Shown here: positions 1-10,285 of the stretch, piece by piece | Numbering within the stretch: the first letter of the stretch is position 1 | Layout: each line of letters starts with the position of its first letter | Assembly (NCBI RefSeq): GCF_001598335.1 | Contig: NZ_BCYT01000001.1 | Span: 186,001 to 250,000 of the forward strand | Reading direction: 5' to 3' | Length of the DNA: 64,000 nucleotides | DNA from: Sphingobium abikonense NBRC 16140 | GTDB lineage: Bacteria; Pseudomonadota; Alphaproteobacteria; Sphingomonadales; Sphingomonadaceae | The notes under the pieces: model-generated | Told to the model about the DNA's origin: nothing | Databases searched by the model: none | Seen by the model: the letters and a program-made list of their open reading frames with translations, nothing else | Translations under genes and position numbers: made by a program

Positions 1-76
1 CACGGCGGAGAGCGCGGGAGGCTCCCTTGCCTGCCCGATCGCGTGCCTCGGCCGACAGCGTAAGCTGCTCGCTCAT
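1..76 (-). CDS. rplY: 50S ribosomal protein L25/general stress protein Ctc, 5' end only
   Basis: Only the first 25 codons lie in the window; the gene continues off the left edge. The visible N-terminus reads MSEQLTLSAEARDRAGKGAS and then RALRR, which is the characteristic opening of the L25/Ctc family (5S rRNA-binding protein of the large subunit; the N-terminal L25 domain recognises 5S rRNA). The ATG at 76 is preceded on the minus strand by GGAG with about 7 nt spacing, which supports this start. The gene lies downstream of tRNA-Lys on the same strand, separated by about 330 bp. Identification is by remembered family consensus, and the C-terminal Ctc domain cannot be seen. Confidence 0.82.
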   Translation of the reverse strand, partial: MSEQLTLSAEARDRAGKGASRALRR

Positions 77-410
77 TGCGTGTCTCCAAAAGCTTGATTG
101 CACAAATTCCCGCCACGCCTCCAGGGATGACCATCGCGGGAAGGCGCGCCATTAGCAGAACAGGGGCAGAAAGCAAGTGCAGCGGCGGCAATGGTCTGAA
201 AATGACTGGCAGGAAAATGTGCCGTTCGGCCATAACAACGGATGCTATGCCAACGCAGCTTTTTGCAGACATGAGTAACCGTCGAAATGTCTTGGAAAAA
301 TTGCCAATGCCCCCCTGCACGGGCCATTTCCCTGCCCGACGGCCGAGAGATATCTGCCTGAGCTGCAATAGGTGACGGCCGCGCCCATGCATAGCAACGT
401 CATCGAAAAA
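77..410. other. intergenic stretch between rplY and tRNA-Lys
   Basis: About 330 bp with no convincing gene. Open frames exist on both strands, but they lack a ribosome binding site and family-like sequence. Base composition is visibly more mixed than in the neighbouring coding DNA. It should contain the rplY promoter (minus strand), but I cannot point to a clear -35/-10 pair. Confidence 0.5.
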
Positions 411-486
<76 letters not shown>

Positions 487-599
487 ATCCGGAGGACGCC
501 GATCATGCCAGCGTTCCGAAGTGGCCGGACTGCTAGCAGCGACGGCATGTTTTGCAAACCCTTATTTACAGCTTGTCGCGTTTTTTAGCGAAATTGCGA

Positions 600-1712
600 T
601 CAGGCCCAGTTACCGGGCCGCCGCTGTCGTCTGCCCGACCGGTCGATGGCCATGATGATGCCGATGCACAGCATCACGGTCAGCATGGACGATCCGCCAT
701 AGGACATGAAGGGAAGGGGAATGCCGACAACGGGCGCCAAGCCCATTACCATCATGAGATTGATCGCGACGTAAAAGAAAATCGTCGTGGTGAGGCCGGC
801 GGCGGCCATCCGTGCGAACTTGTCCTGCGTGCGCATGGATACGCGCAGGCCCCAGCGGAACAGGAGCAGGAAGGCCCCGATCATCAGCACGCCGCCCAGC
901 AGGCCCCATTCTTCCGCCATCGTGGCGAACACGAAATCGGTGTGGCCCTCCGGTAGATAATCCAAGTGGCTCTGTGTTCCTTGCAGGAACCCCTTGCCCC
1001 ATATGCCGCCAGAGCCAATCGCTATTTTCGACTGGCTGATATGATAGCCGGCGCCTAGCGGGTCGCTTTCCGGGTCGAGGAAAATCAGAACTCGTTTTTG
1101 TTGATAATCGTGCAGAAAACTGAAGGCGATTGGGATGGCGGCAGCGACGGTGAGGCCCGACCCGATGAAGAGGCGCAATGGCAGGCCTGCCAGGAACATG
1201 ACAGTGACGCCGCCCGCTGCAATCATCGTCGCGGTGCCAAGATCAGGTTGCACCAGCACGAGCGCCCATGGCAAGCCGATCAGCACCAGCGCCGGCCAGA
1301 TCGCATTCCATCGCCGGATTTCGCCGACTGGTAGCAGCGCATAGAAGCGCGCCACCGTCAGCACGATGATCGGTTTCATGAATTCGGACGGCTGGAGCTG
1401 CATGAAGCCCAGATTGATCCATCGCTGGCTCCCGCCCCTGACCCCACCGATCAGCTCAACCAGCACTAGTGCGACGAGCACCGCGCCATAGGCCGGAAAG
1501 GTATAGCGGGCGAAGACTTCGACGGGGATGCGGCTGAGCACCAGCGCCATGACCGTGAAGATGCAGAAGCGAACTGCCTGATTGGCGGCCCAAGGAAAAA
1601 TGCTGCCGCCAGCAGAGCTGTACAGCACAATTGTCCCGAATCCAGCGATTGCCAGCAACAAGGCCAGCACGCGCCAGGGGAATTGAGTAAGGGGTTGCGG
1701 AACGATGCTCAT
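600..1712 (-). CDS. rodA: rod shape-determining protein RodA (peptidoglycan glycosyltransferase)
   Basis: A 370-residue polytopic membrane protein of the SEDS family (FtsW/RodA/SpoVE), the elongation-specific lipid II polymerase that works with PBP2. Hydrophobic segments run through the whole protein, starting at about residue 15. The family signature near the C-terminus, PLPFMSYGGSSML, is intact, as is a large periplasmic loop containing DPLGAGYH. It is the last gene of the mreBCD-mrdA-rodA operon. Its ATG overlaps the mrdA stop in an ATGA junction (1709-1712), implying translational coupling. Length is typical for RodA. FtsW is an alternative member of the family, but the position directly after PBP2 in a mre operon makes RodA the right assignment. 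Confidence 0.96.
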   Translation of the reverse strand: MSIVPQPLTQFPWRVLALLLAIAGFGTIVLYSSAGGSIFPWAANQAVRFCIFTVMALVLSRIPVEVFARYTFPAYGAVLVALVLVELIGGVRGGSQRWINLGFMQLQPSEFMKPIIVLTVARFYALLPVGEIRRWNAIWPALVLIGLPWALVLVQPDLGTATMIAAGGVTVMFLAGLPLRLFIGSGLTVAAAIPIAFSFLHDYQQKRVLIFLDPESDPLGAGYHISQSKIAIGSGGIWGKGFLQGTQSHLDYLPEGHTDFVFATMAEEWGLLGGVLMIGAFLLLFRWGLRVSMRTQDKFARMAAAGLTTTIFFYVAINLMMVMGLAPVVGIPLPFMSYGGSSMLTVMLCIGIIMAIDRSGRRQRRPGNWA

Positions 1713-3754
1713 GGGGCGTCGGCCGCGTCGTTGCCATCTTCTGGCAGGGGGACAGAGGCGTTGGCGGCTTCGGTCGCGTTGGCCGCATTGGACGCGTCGG
1801 CTGCCTCGGGCGGCGGAACCTCGCCCTTCCGGATCGCTTCCGCCATGCGAAAGGCCGCCATCTGCCTATTTTGCCGCTCGGCCGGCGTTCCGCCCCATCC
1901 TTTTTCCAGCGTGACCAGCTTTTCCATCGCCCGTTCGGGGTCGAACAAATAGGATAGCGTATCGCTGGCGATCATGGGCGCATCCTCATTGCGGATCAGG
2001 TGGCCGCCATGTTCGATGATGCATCCCACTGCATAACGCGGCTTGTCGAAGGGCGCGAAGCCCTGAAACAGGGCATGATCGCGCAGCTTGAAGGCGAGCG
2101 AGCTGTTGCCACGCACTCCGCCGGCGCGTTCCGCCATGGTGATGCGCCGGACCTGCGCCGTGCCGGTCTTGCCCGCGATCAGGACGTTCGGGATATTCAT
2201 GCGCGCAGCGCCACCGGTGCCGCCGCCATTGACGACTGCGCTCATCGCGTCACGTATGATGACCAGATGGTCCTCGCTCGCGCCGACCAGCGCAGGGTCC
2301 GGGCGGGGTGCACCGAAAAGGAAATTGGGCATCAATTGACGACCGGTGGCAAGGCGAGCCGCCATCACCGCCATTTGCAGCGGGTTGATCAGCATATAGC
2401 CCTGACCGATGGTGGCATTCACCGTGTCATAGACCTGCCATTTCTGGTTATATTTCCGTTCTTTCCAGGCGGGGTCTGGCACCGTGCCGTAACTCTGGCT
2501 GGGGAAGGGCAGATCGAAGCGCTGCCCCATGCCGACGCGATGGGCCATGTTGGCGATGCGGTCCATCCCGATCCGCTGCGCCATCTGATAGAAATAAATG
2601 TCGCAGCTCTGGGCGATTGCCCCGCGCATGTTGAGCGGGCCATGGCCGCGCCTTTTGTGGCAGTGGAACAGCGTGTTGCCGACCCGGATCGCGCCGCCGC
2701 AGCTGATCGTTTCCTGCGGCCCGACGCCCGCCTCCAGCAGCGCCAGCGCGACCATCGGCTTGACGGTGGAGCCGGGCGGATACAGCCCCTGCAACGTCTT
2801 GTTGCGCAGTGGAACATGATCGTCCTGGGACAGCATGTTCCATTCCAGATGGCTGATCCCGTCGGAAAAACTGTTGGGGTCAAAACTGGGCATGGAGGCC
2901 ATGGCCAACACGTCGCCATTCTGACAATCCAGCACGACGACGGCGCCGCTTTGCGTCGCCAGGCGCCGGCCGGCATATTCCTGCAAACCAGCGTCGATGG
3001 TCAGCTTGATCGAACGGCCAGGGGTGTCTGGCCGGGTTGTCAGTTCACGCACGATCTTGCCGCGCGCCGTGACTTCGACGCGCTTTGCCCCGGGTTTGCC
3101 GGTGAGATGCCGATCGAATGCCTTTTCCAGCCCGTCCTTGCCGACCTTGAAGCCCGGGGTGATGAGCAGCGGGTCCTTGCGCTCCTTATATTCTTCGGCC
3201 GTGGCGGCGCCGACATAGCCCAACAGATGACCGACCGTCGCTCCGGCCGGGTAATAGCGGGAGAATCCCTGGCTAGGCGCGACGCCGGGCAAGTCGGGCA
3301 GGCGCACGCTCACCGCCGCGAACTGGTCATAGGTCAGCTTGTCGGCGACCTGTACCGGGCGGAAGCCGGCGGACTTTTCCAGTTCATCGCGGATGCGGTC
3401 GACTTCATCCGACTCCAGGCTGAGCAATTGTGCGAGGTGGCGAATCGTGCCGTCGGCATCGACCATCCGCTGGGGGATGAGGTCGACGCGAAAATCGGTG
3501 CGATTGTTCGCCAGCGGCCTGCCATGCCGGTCGAGAATCCAACCACGCCTTGGTGGAATCAACGTGAGGTTCACGCGGTTGCTTTCGGACAGGGCGGTAT
3601 AATGTTCGTTTTCCGCCACGCTGATCCAGCCCATTCGTCCGATCAGCATGGCGCCGATAGCGCCTTGCAATCCACCTACCACCATCGCGCGGCGGGTGAA
3701 GGTGAAGGTCTGGCTGGCTTCGGTGACGGGCTTGCGCTTGGACGGAAACTTCAT
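1709..3754 (-). CDS. mrdA: penicillin-binding protein 2 (elongasome transpeptidase)
   Basis: A 681-residue class B PBP that cross-links new peptidoglycan during elongation. There is a membrane anchor at about residues 22-44, then a PBP dimerisation domain, then a transpeptidase domain with all three active-site motifs: S329-T-V-K332, SCD at 383-385 and KTG at 529-531. The start chosen is the ATG at 3754, which forms an ATGA overlap with mreD. The frame stays open for a further 45 codons into mreD, but that extension has no family character. Oddity: the C-terminus carries an Ala/Asn-rich tail of about 30 residues (ASNAANATEAANAS) after a Pro-rich stretch, beyond the catalytic domain. Operon position is between mreD and rodA. 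Confidence 0.96.
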   Translation of the reverse strand: MKFPSKRKPVTEASQTFTFTRRAMVVGGLQGAIGAMLIGRMGWISVAENEHYTALSESNRVNLTLIPPRRGWILDRHGRPLANNRTDFRVDLIPQRMVDADGTIRHLAQLLSLESDEVDRIRDELEKSAGFRPVQVADKLTYDQFAAVSVRLPDLPGVAPSQGFSRYYPAGATVGHLLGYVGAATAEEYKERKDPLLITPGFKVGKDGLEKAFDRHLTGKPGAKRVEVTARGKIVRELTTRPDTPGRSIKLTIDAGLQEYAGRRLATQSGAVVVLDCQNGDVLAMASMPSFDPNSFSDGISHLEWNMLSQDDHVPLRNKTLQGLYPPGSTVKPMVALALLEAGVGPQETISCGGAIRVGNTLFHCHKRRGHGPLNMRGAIAQSCDIYFYQMAQRIGMDRIANMAHRVGMGQRFDLPFPSQSYGTVPDPAWKERKYNQKWQVYDTVNATIGQGYMLINPLQMAVMAARLATGRQLMPNFLFGAPRPDPALVGASEDHLVIIRDAMSAVVNGGGTGGAARMNIPNVLIAGKTGTAQVRRITMAERAGGVRGNSSLAFKLRDHALFQGFAPFDKPRYAVGCIIEHGGHLIRNEDAPMIASDTLSYLFDPERAMEKLVTLEKGWGGTPAERQNRQMAAFRMAEAIRKGEVPPPEAADASNAANATEAANASVPLPEDGNDAADAP

Positions 3755-4278
3755 GCCATGACGCGCCAGCGATCGATCCGCGCGCACTGCCGGACTATGA
3801 AGGGAAAAAGCAGCATCGACCAGAGCATTTGCGGGGCGACCAAAAGCAATTCTACGCGGCCCCCGCCCGTGATCCGGGCGAAGAACCATCCACCAATGAG
3901 GCAGAAGATAATGGCAAGACAGGCAATTAGCCAGTCTTGCCGATAACTGCGCCAGACCAGCCGATGCTCAAACGCATCGACGCCGATCAGGGTTACGGTC
4001 CACAGGAACATGGCCGATCCGACAGGCTGACCGCTCATCAGGTCATCGAACAGGCCGAGCGGCAGGCCGATCCACGCCCGCCACAGTTCCGGACGTAACA
4101 GACGCCAGGCCAGCAGCAACAGCAGGCCAAAAGGCGGCAGGACGGGGGACTGGGCGATAAGGGGCAGCGCCGTCAGGGAAGAACCCAGCATGACCGCGAT
4201 CACCGGCGTTCCGGCAAGGCGAAAGCGGCCCGGGTGACGCCCGAGCCGCGGCACATGGTGGAGATGCGGGTCGATCAC
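3751..4278 (-). CDS. mreD: rod shape-determining protein MreD
   Basis: A 175-residue integral membrane protein with about five hydrophobic segments. It matches MreD in size and position, containing the typical LPLGLFDDLMSGQPVGSAMF stretch in the middle. MreD is a membrane component of the elongasome that bridges MreC and the synthases. It is joined to its neighbours by ATGA overlaps at both ends (with mreC at 4275-4278 and mrdA at 3751-3754), so the operon is likely translated in a coupled fashion. Sequence conservation of MreD is low in general, so the call leans partly on context. Confidence 0.92.
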   Translation of the reverse strand: MIDPHLHHVPRLGRHPGRFRLAGTPVIAVMLGSSLTALPLIAQSPVLPPFGLLLLLAWRLLRPELWRAWIGLPLGLFDDLMSGQPVGSAMFLWTVTLIGVDAFEHRLVWRSYRQDWLIACLAIIFCLIGGWFFARITGGGRVELLLVAPQMLWSMLLFPFIVRQCARIDRWRVMA

Positions 4279-5186
4279 GGCGCGCTCGCATTGCCAGACG
4301 GCGTATCCCCCGCTGGCGCGACGGCCGGGTCCTGCCGCGTAACCACCTCTTCGAAGGCGCGTTCGACCACGACCGCGTCGATGCGCGAGGGGTTTGCGAG
4401 CGGGAAGCCCCAGGCGATTTCGCCCTGGACGCGGACAACGACCGCGACAGGAATATTGGGTTGGTAAATGCCGCCGATGCCGGATGTCACCAGCAGGTCG
4501 CCGGGCTTGAACGGGTTGCGACCAGCCGACAGCGCGCGGATTTCCAGCGACCCGTCGCCCGCACCGGTGGAAATGGCCGGCACGCTGTCATTGGCGCGGC
4601 GAACGGGGACTATGTTCCCTGTGTCCGTCAGCAGCAATACTTCGGATGTGTTGGGTGTCGTGCTGTCGATCCGCCCCACCAGCCCTTCGGCCGCGCGCAC
4701 GGGCATGCCGGGTCGAACGCCCTGCCAGCGTCCGGCGTTGAGGCGGGCGAAACGACGGGTGCTGCCGGAACTGGAGCTGATGAGCCGCGCCGTCAGCAGG
4801 TCGCTCTGATCCTCGTCCACCAACTTCAGTAGCCGTTTCAACCGCGCATTTTCCTGAGCGATGGCGCGCGCTTCGATGATGCGGTTGCGATTTGTTTCTA
4901 CCTGCCGGCGCAACGCGACATTTTGCGAGCCCGCACGCCAATAGGCGGCCAGCACCTCGTCAACGGAGCTGATGCCGCTCACCATATTTTTGAGCCCGAC
5001 CGATATCGGCCGGGTCGTTTCGGCCGTCACCGTGCGCAGGCCAGCGAAGCCGGTCGGATCGAAAATCGCGATCACAACCAGCAGCAGGCCCGCTACCGCG
5101 CCGACGACCGCGACGACATAGCTTGCAAACAGGCTATATTGCGCCTTCCGGTTGATGCCGGGGCGGCGGCTGGGTGGCCGCGCCAT
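4275..5186 (-). CDS. mreC: rod shape-determining protein MreC
   Basis: A 303-residue bitopic protein. It has a short basic N-terminus, one transmembrane helix at about residues 18-42, a coiled-coil region at about 85-120 (rich in Asn/Arg/Glu, ending ENARLKRLL), then the periplasmic beta-barrel core of the MreC family with LVGRID and LLTDTGNIVPV. MreC organises PBP2/RodA outside the membrane and contacts MreB/MreD. It follows mreB by 16 bp and overlaps mreD by 4 bp. The C-terminal tail (after about residue 280) is Pro/Ala-rich and probably disordered. Confidence 0.95.
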   Translation of the reverse strand: MARPPSRRPGINRKAQYSLFASYVVAVVGAVAGLLLVVIAIFDPTGFAGLRTVTAETTRPISVGLKNMVSGISSVDEVLAAYWRAGSQNVALRRQVETNRNRIIEARAIAQENARLKRLLKLVDEDQSDLLTARLISSSSGSTRRFARLNAGRWQGVRPGMPVRAAEGLVGRIDSTTPNTSEVLLLTDTGNIVPVRRANDSVPAISTGAGDGSLEIRALSAGRNPFKPGDLLVTSGIGGIYQPNIPVAVVVRVQGEIAWGFPLANPSRIDAVVVERAFEEVVTRQDPAVAPAGDTPSGNASAP

Positions 5187-5202
5187 GTGCGGTCCCCTTC
5201 AA

Positions 5203-6252
<1,050 letters not shown>

Positions 6253-6407
6253 TTATCCTGTTTCGCCCGCCGTCCCCGCGAGGCAAAAGGGGCCGGTCGG
6301 ATTACGGTTCGCTTGGCCACTTGCCCGGCGTCCTTGCGCCTTGCGGTGCAAAAAAACTTTGAGTTCGCGGCTCGCGGAGAGCGCTCGCTTGGGCTAGTCA
6401 CTAATCA

Positions 6408-8192
6408 ATGTCAATACGCCGTCTGCCCGAACATCTGGTCAATCGTATCGCTGCCGGTGAAGTGGTCGAAAGACCCGCCAGCGCGCTGAAGGAAATCGTC
6501 GAAAATGCGCTGGATGCGGGCGCGCGCCGCATTGCGGTGCGGCTGGCCAATGGCGGATTGGACCGGATCGAAGTGACCGACGATGGCTGCGGCATGGATT
6601 CGGCCGAAATGGCGCTGGCGCTCGAGCGCCATGCGACATCGAAGCTACCCGACGATGCGATCGAGAATGTGGCGACGCTGGGTTTTCGCGGCGAAGCGCT
6701 ACCGTCCATCGCCAGCGTGGCGCGGCTGTCGATCGACAGCCGCCGACGCGGCGCGGATGGATGGAACCGGACGGTCGATAACGGGCAATTGGTGGCGGAA
6801 GGCCCGGCCGCGCTGCCGCCCGGCACGCGCATCACCGTCGAGCAGCTTTTCGCCAAGGTGCCGGCGCGCCGGAAATTCCTGCGTTCACCCAAGGCCGAAT
6901 ATGCCGCCTGCCTCGATTGCATTCGGCGGTTGGCCATGGCGCATCCCGCCGTCGCCTTTTCCGTCGAGCATGACGGCCGCCGGGTACTGGGTGTCCAGGA
7001 GGGAGAGGCGCGCGAAGACAGGGTCGCGGCGCTGACCGATCGCCAGCTGGCCGACAATCATGTCATCGTCAGCCTGGAGCGGGAGGGCGTTCGCCTGTCC
7101 GGTGTGGCGTCCCTGCCCACCTACAATCGTGGGGTGGGCGATCATCAATATCTGTTCGTCAACGGCCGACCGGTGAAGGACAGGCTGCTGATCGGGGCGC
7201 TGCGGGGCGCCTATGCCGACATGCTGGCGCGCGACCGGCATCCCGTGGTCGCCCTGTTCCTGGACGTCCCGGCGCAGGAGGTGGACGTCAATGTCCATCC
7301 GGCCAAGACCGAAGTGCGCTTCCGCGATCCGGCGTTGATCCGCGGTATGATCGTGTCCGGCTTGCGGCGCGCGCTGGATGCGGAGGGGTTTCGCGCGGTG
7401 CAGCATGCCGATCCGGCAGGACTTTCGGCCTGGCGGCCCGAGCCGGTATCGCCGACACCGATCGGCGCGATGCCGATATTCGAGGCGGCCGGGCAGCCCG
7501 TCAGCTACAATCCGTCGTTCCAGACGGTCGCCGATCGCCGCGCGGCTTTTCAGGCGCCGTTGCCGCAGGCCCGCGCGGAACCGGCCGCCGCGCCTGCACC
7601 TGAAGGCGCGACTTTTCCCCTGGGGGTGGCGCGGGGTCAGGTGGCGCGGACCTATATCGTGGCCGAGGCGGAGGATGGGCTTGTCATCGTCGATCAGCAT
7701 GCCGCGCATGAACGGCTGACGCTGGAGCGGATGCGGCGCGCCATGGAGGGGCAGGGCGTCGCCGCCCAAGCGCTGTTGCTGCCCGAAGTCGTGGAATTGG
7801 ACGAACCGGCCTGCGATCGGCTGGAGGCGCGCGCCAACGAGTTGCGGGAATTCGGGCTGGAACTGGAGCGCTTCGGCCCGTCAGCGATGCTGGTGCGCGC
7901 AGCGCCCGCGATGCTCGGACAATCGGACGTGCATGGGTTGGTCACGGATCTGGCCGATGATCTGGCGGCCTATGACAGCGCCTTGTCGCTGAAAGAGCGG
8001 CTGGATCTGGTCGCGGCGACGATGGCCTGCCACGGATCCGTCCGCGCCGGCAGGGTGCTGAGCGTAGCCGAGATGAATGGGCTGCTGCGCGAGATGGAAG
8101 TTACGCCCCGATCCGGCCAGTGCAATCATGGCCGACCGACCTGGGTCAAGCTGGGCCATGGCGACATCGACAAACTGTTCGGGCGAAAATAG
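6408..8192 (+). CDS. mutL: DNA mismatch repair protein MutL, endonuclease-motif type
   Basis: A 594-residue MutL. The N-terminal GHKL ATPase motifs are all present: EIVENALDAGA (about 29-39), DDGCGM (about 58-63) and GFRGEAL (about 92-98). They are followed by the transducer domain and a low-complexity linker (about 325-400). The C-terminal dimerisation domain contains DQHAAHERLTLE at 429-440, which fits the DQHA-x2-E-x4-E endonuclease signature, with ACHGSVR and a CNHGRP motif further on. Enteric MutL lacks this signature. The organism therefore probably uses a nicking MutL in mismatch repair instead of MutH, which is inference from the motif. Transcribed divergently from mreB. It ends 8 bp before the convergent MaoC gene. 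Confidence 0.97.
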   Translation: MSIRRLPEHLVNRIAAGEVVERPASALKEIVENALDAGARRIAVRLANGGLDRIEVTDDGCGMDSAEMALALERHATSKLPDDAIENVATLGFRGEALPSIASVARLSIDSRRRGADGWNRTVDNGQLVAEGPAALPPGTRITVEQLFAKVPARRKFLRSPKAEYAACLDCIRRLAMAHPAVAFSVEHDGRRVLGVQEGEAREDRVAALTDRQLADNHVIVSLEREGVRLSGVASLPTYNRGVGDHQYLFVNGRPVKDRLLIGALRGAYADMLARDRHPVVALFLDVPAQEVDVNVHPAKTEVRFRDPALIRGMIVSGLRRALDAEGFRAVQHADPAGLSAWRPEPVSPTPIGAMPIFEAAGQPVSYNPSFQTVADRRAAFQAPLPQARAEPAAAPAPEGATFPLGVARGQVARTYIVAEAEDGLVIVDQHAAHERLTLERMRRAMEGQGVAAQALLLPEVVELDEPACDRLEARANELREFGLELERFGPSAMLVRAAPAMLGQSDVHGLVTDLADDLAAYDSALSLKERLDLVAATMACHGSVRAGRVLSVAEMNGLLREMEVTPRSGQCNHGRPTWVKLGHGDIDKLFGRK

Positions 8193-8200
8193 CAGCGGGT

Positions 8201-8668
8201 TCAGGCCGGGCGGGTGCGCCACATGGCGATGGGGATCATCGTCATCACCGGTTCGTCATGCTGGTTGAAGATCGTCACTTTGTTGCGGACGATGCCCATT
8301 TCCGGGCGTGTCAGCGATGCCTTCTTGTCGATTACTTCCGTGTGGCCGCGCAGCGTGTCGCCGGGGCGCACGGGACGCAGCCAGCGCAATTCATCGACGC
8401 CCATGGCGCCAAGGCTGGCCGCCTGCCGTTCAGGGTTGGCCTGCATGTCGGCGACGAACATCTTCATGAACAGGGCGGTGGTGTGCCAGCCGCTGGCGGA
8501 CAGGGTGCCGAAATGGGTCTGCGCCGCCGCCTCGTCGGACAGGTGAAAAGGCTGTGGGTCGAATTCCGACGCGAATGCGATCACCTCCTCACGGGAAATG
8601 GTGAGCGGGCCAAATTCGAAACTGTCGCCAATTTCCAGGTCTTCGAAATAATGCGGGTCCTGCGCCAT
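8201..8668 (-). CDS. MaoC-family hot-dog hydratase/dehydratase
   Basis: A 155-residue protein of the MaoC/(R)-specific enoyl-CoA hydratase family. The hydratase-2 motif is visible as FDPQPFHLSDEAA near residues 39-51, with the catalytic Asp and His pair. Likely a reversible hydration step on an acyl-CoA; the substrate cannot be read from the sequence. The ATG at 8668 is chosen because AAGGAG lies about 7 nt upstream and the protein then begins MAQDPHYFEDL. A further in-frame ATG 7 codons upstream lacks such a site. It converges on mutL with an 8 bp gap and is separated by about 50 bp from the phoD gene that follows on the same strand. Confidence 0.88.
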   Translation of the reverse strand: MAQDPHYFEDLEIGDSFEFGPLTISREEVIAFASEFDPQPFHLSDEAAAQTHFGTLSASGWHTTALFMKMFVADMQANPERQAASLGAMGVDELRWLRPVRPGDTLRGHTEVIDKKASLTRPEMGIVRNKVTIFNQHDEPVMTMIPIAMWRTRPA

Positions 8669-8721
8669 CGTCCGTCTCCTTGTCGGCAATGGCGTAGGAG
8701 GAGTTTCCGTTTACGTCAATG

Positions 8722-10275
8722 TCAGGCGATCGTCAGCGATGGCTGTCCGTGCGGCACCGTGATGCTGGCGCGCGTCGCAATATCGCCGCCCGGCGAGGAC
8801 ACGCGATCCATCACGCGGAACTGCGTGGTCCAGGCGTCGGGCGTCACGTCGCAAATCAGATAGCCGCGCTGGTCATTGATGAATTTGAGCTGCGAATTAT
8901 CGCGCAGCATCATGTCGCTGCCAGCGCGCAGATCCGATCCGTCGCCGCCCGACGAAATGGAGGTCGACACAAACTCCACCGCCACCGGCTTATTATTGCT
9001 TTCCAGCACACCGGCGTAATTCTGATGCTCGTCCCCGGTCAGCACCACCACATTATCAAGGCCGCGCATCTTCGCCAGCAGCCGGTCGCGTGGCACGCGA
9101 TAGGCCGCCCATGTGTCCATATTATAGATGGGTTCCTTTTCGTCGGCATAGCGCCGGCGATCGAGCGACATCATCATCACCTGCTGCGCCAGGCAGTTCC
9201 ATCGCGTCTTGCCGCGGGTCAGGTTGCGAGTCAGCCAGCCTTCTTCTTCGGGCGACAGCACTTGCGCCCTGCCATCGTCCATGGCGGGGCAAAAGGGCTT
9301 GAAGCCGTCGCCGCAGGGCTGGTCGCTGCGGAAGGAGCGGGTGTCGAGAAAGTCGATGGAGAGCAGGTCGCCTGCGCGCGCTTCCCGATACATGTCGGTG
9401 ATGATGCCATTGCGGGGCAGCATCGCGGCGCGGACGGGCATATATTCATACCAGGCTTGCAGCCCGGCCTGCCGGCGCAAACGGAATATTTCGGCGGGTG
9501 ACTGATCGCGGCCGTCAATGTCACCGACCCAGTTATTCTGGACTTCATGGTCATCGAAAGTCGGAAACCAGCTGTGCATGGCGCGCGCGGACTGGAGGTC
9601 ATAGTCGCTCAGATATTGGGCGTAGCGCAGCCGATAGTCGGCCAGGTCGAAACAATCCTGGCCAATATGATGGCGCACCTGATCGACGGGCAGGCCATCC
9701 TTGCCATAATCCGGTCCGCGCTGCTTATATTCGTAGATGAAGTCTCCATAATGATAGACGAAGGCGAGGTCATCCTCCTTGGCCAGATGGCGGAAGGCGG
9801 TGAAATAGCCGTCCTCGTAATTCTGGCATCCAGCAACGCCGAATTTGAGGCGGGCGGGGCTGGCGGACGCAAGTGGCAAAGTCCGCGCGCGGCCGCGCAT
9901 CGATCGGTCGCCCCCCAGCGTGAAGCGATACCAATAGGGCCGATCGGGCTGGAGGCCTGCGACTTCGACATGGACGCTGTGGCCAAGTTCCGGTCGCGCG
10001 ATCGCCTCACCCTTGGCGATGATGGTCTTGAACCGATCATCGCCCGCGACTTCCCATGACACCGGCAACGCCACCATCGGCATGCCGCCATGCGCTTCGA
10101 ATGGCTTGGGCGCGAGCTTTGTCCAGATGACAAAGCCGTCGGGCGACGGATCGCCGGATGTGACGCCCAGCGCGAAGGGATAGCCGGCGAACCAGCTTTG
10201 CGCACGGACGATGGCCGGCGCGCCGATCAGCGGCGTCGAAGAAGCGATGGTGAGAAGCTGGCGGCGCGTGAACAT
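8722..10275 (-). CDS. phoD: PhoD-like alkaline phosphatase, Tat-exported
   Basis: A 517-residue PhoD-family metallophosphoesterase/phosphodiesterase. The N-terminus MFTRRQLLTIASST carries a twin-arginine signal and a hydrophobic stretch ending in an AQ cleavage-like site near residue 26. That fits Tat export with metals already bound. Downstream are the PhoD N-terminal beta domain (FALGVTSGDPSPDGFVIWT) and the catalytic core with YHYGDFIYEY, DDHEVQNNWVGD and TGDEHQNYAG metal-ligand motifs. The start at 10275 is preferred over the ATG 17 codons upstream because the Tat signal begins here. It lies 10 bp downstream of the phosphodiesterase gene, so the two form one operon behind the PhoB-box-like site at 11603-11620. 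The role is probably organic phosphate scavenging in the periplasm. Confidence 0.93.
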   Translation of the reverse strand: MFTRRQLLTIASSTPLIGAPAIVRAQSWFAGYPFALGVTSGDPSPDGFVIWTKLAPKPFEAHGGMPMVALPVSWEVAGDDRFKTIIAKGEAIARPELGHSVHVEVAGLQPDRPYWYRFTLGGDRSMRGRARTLPLASASPARLKFGVAGCQNYEDGYFTAFRHLAKEDDLAFVYHYGDFIYEYKQRGPDYGKDGLPVDQVRHHIGQDCFDLADYRLRYAQYLSDYDLQSARAMHSWFPTFDDHEVQNNWVGDIDGRDQSPAEIFRLRRQAGLQAWYEYMPVRAAMLPRNGIITDMYREARAGDLLSIDFLDTRSFRSDQPCGDGFKPFCPAMDDGRAQVLSPEEEGWLTRNLTRGKTRWNCLAQQVMMMSLDRRRYADEKEPIYNMDTWAAYRVPRDRLLAKMRGLDNVVVLTGDEHQNYAGVLESNNKPVAVEFVSTSISSGGDGSDLRAGSDMMLRDNSQLKFINDQRGYLICDVTPDAWTTQFRVMDRVSSPGGDIATRASITVPHGQPSLTIA

Positions 10276-10285
10276 GATCGATCCC

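Noticed and set aside
77..410. Short open frames on both strands between rplY and tRNA-Lys
   Set aside because: No ribosome binding site, no recognisable protein features, and the two frames mirror one another.
2000..3946. 648-codon open frame on the plus strand opposite mrdA and mreD
   Set aside because: It is antisense to two well-supported genes and has low-complexity His/Arg/Gln-rich translation typical of the reverse frame of GC-rich DNA.
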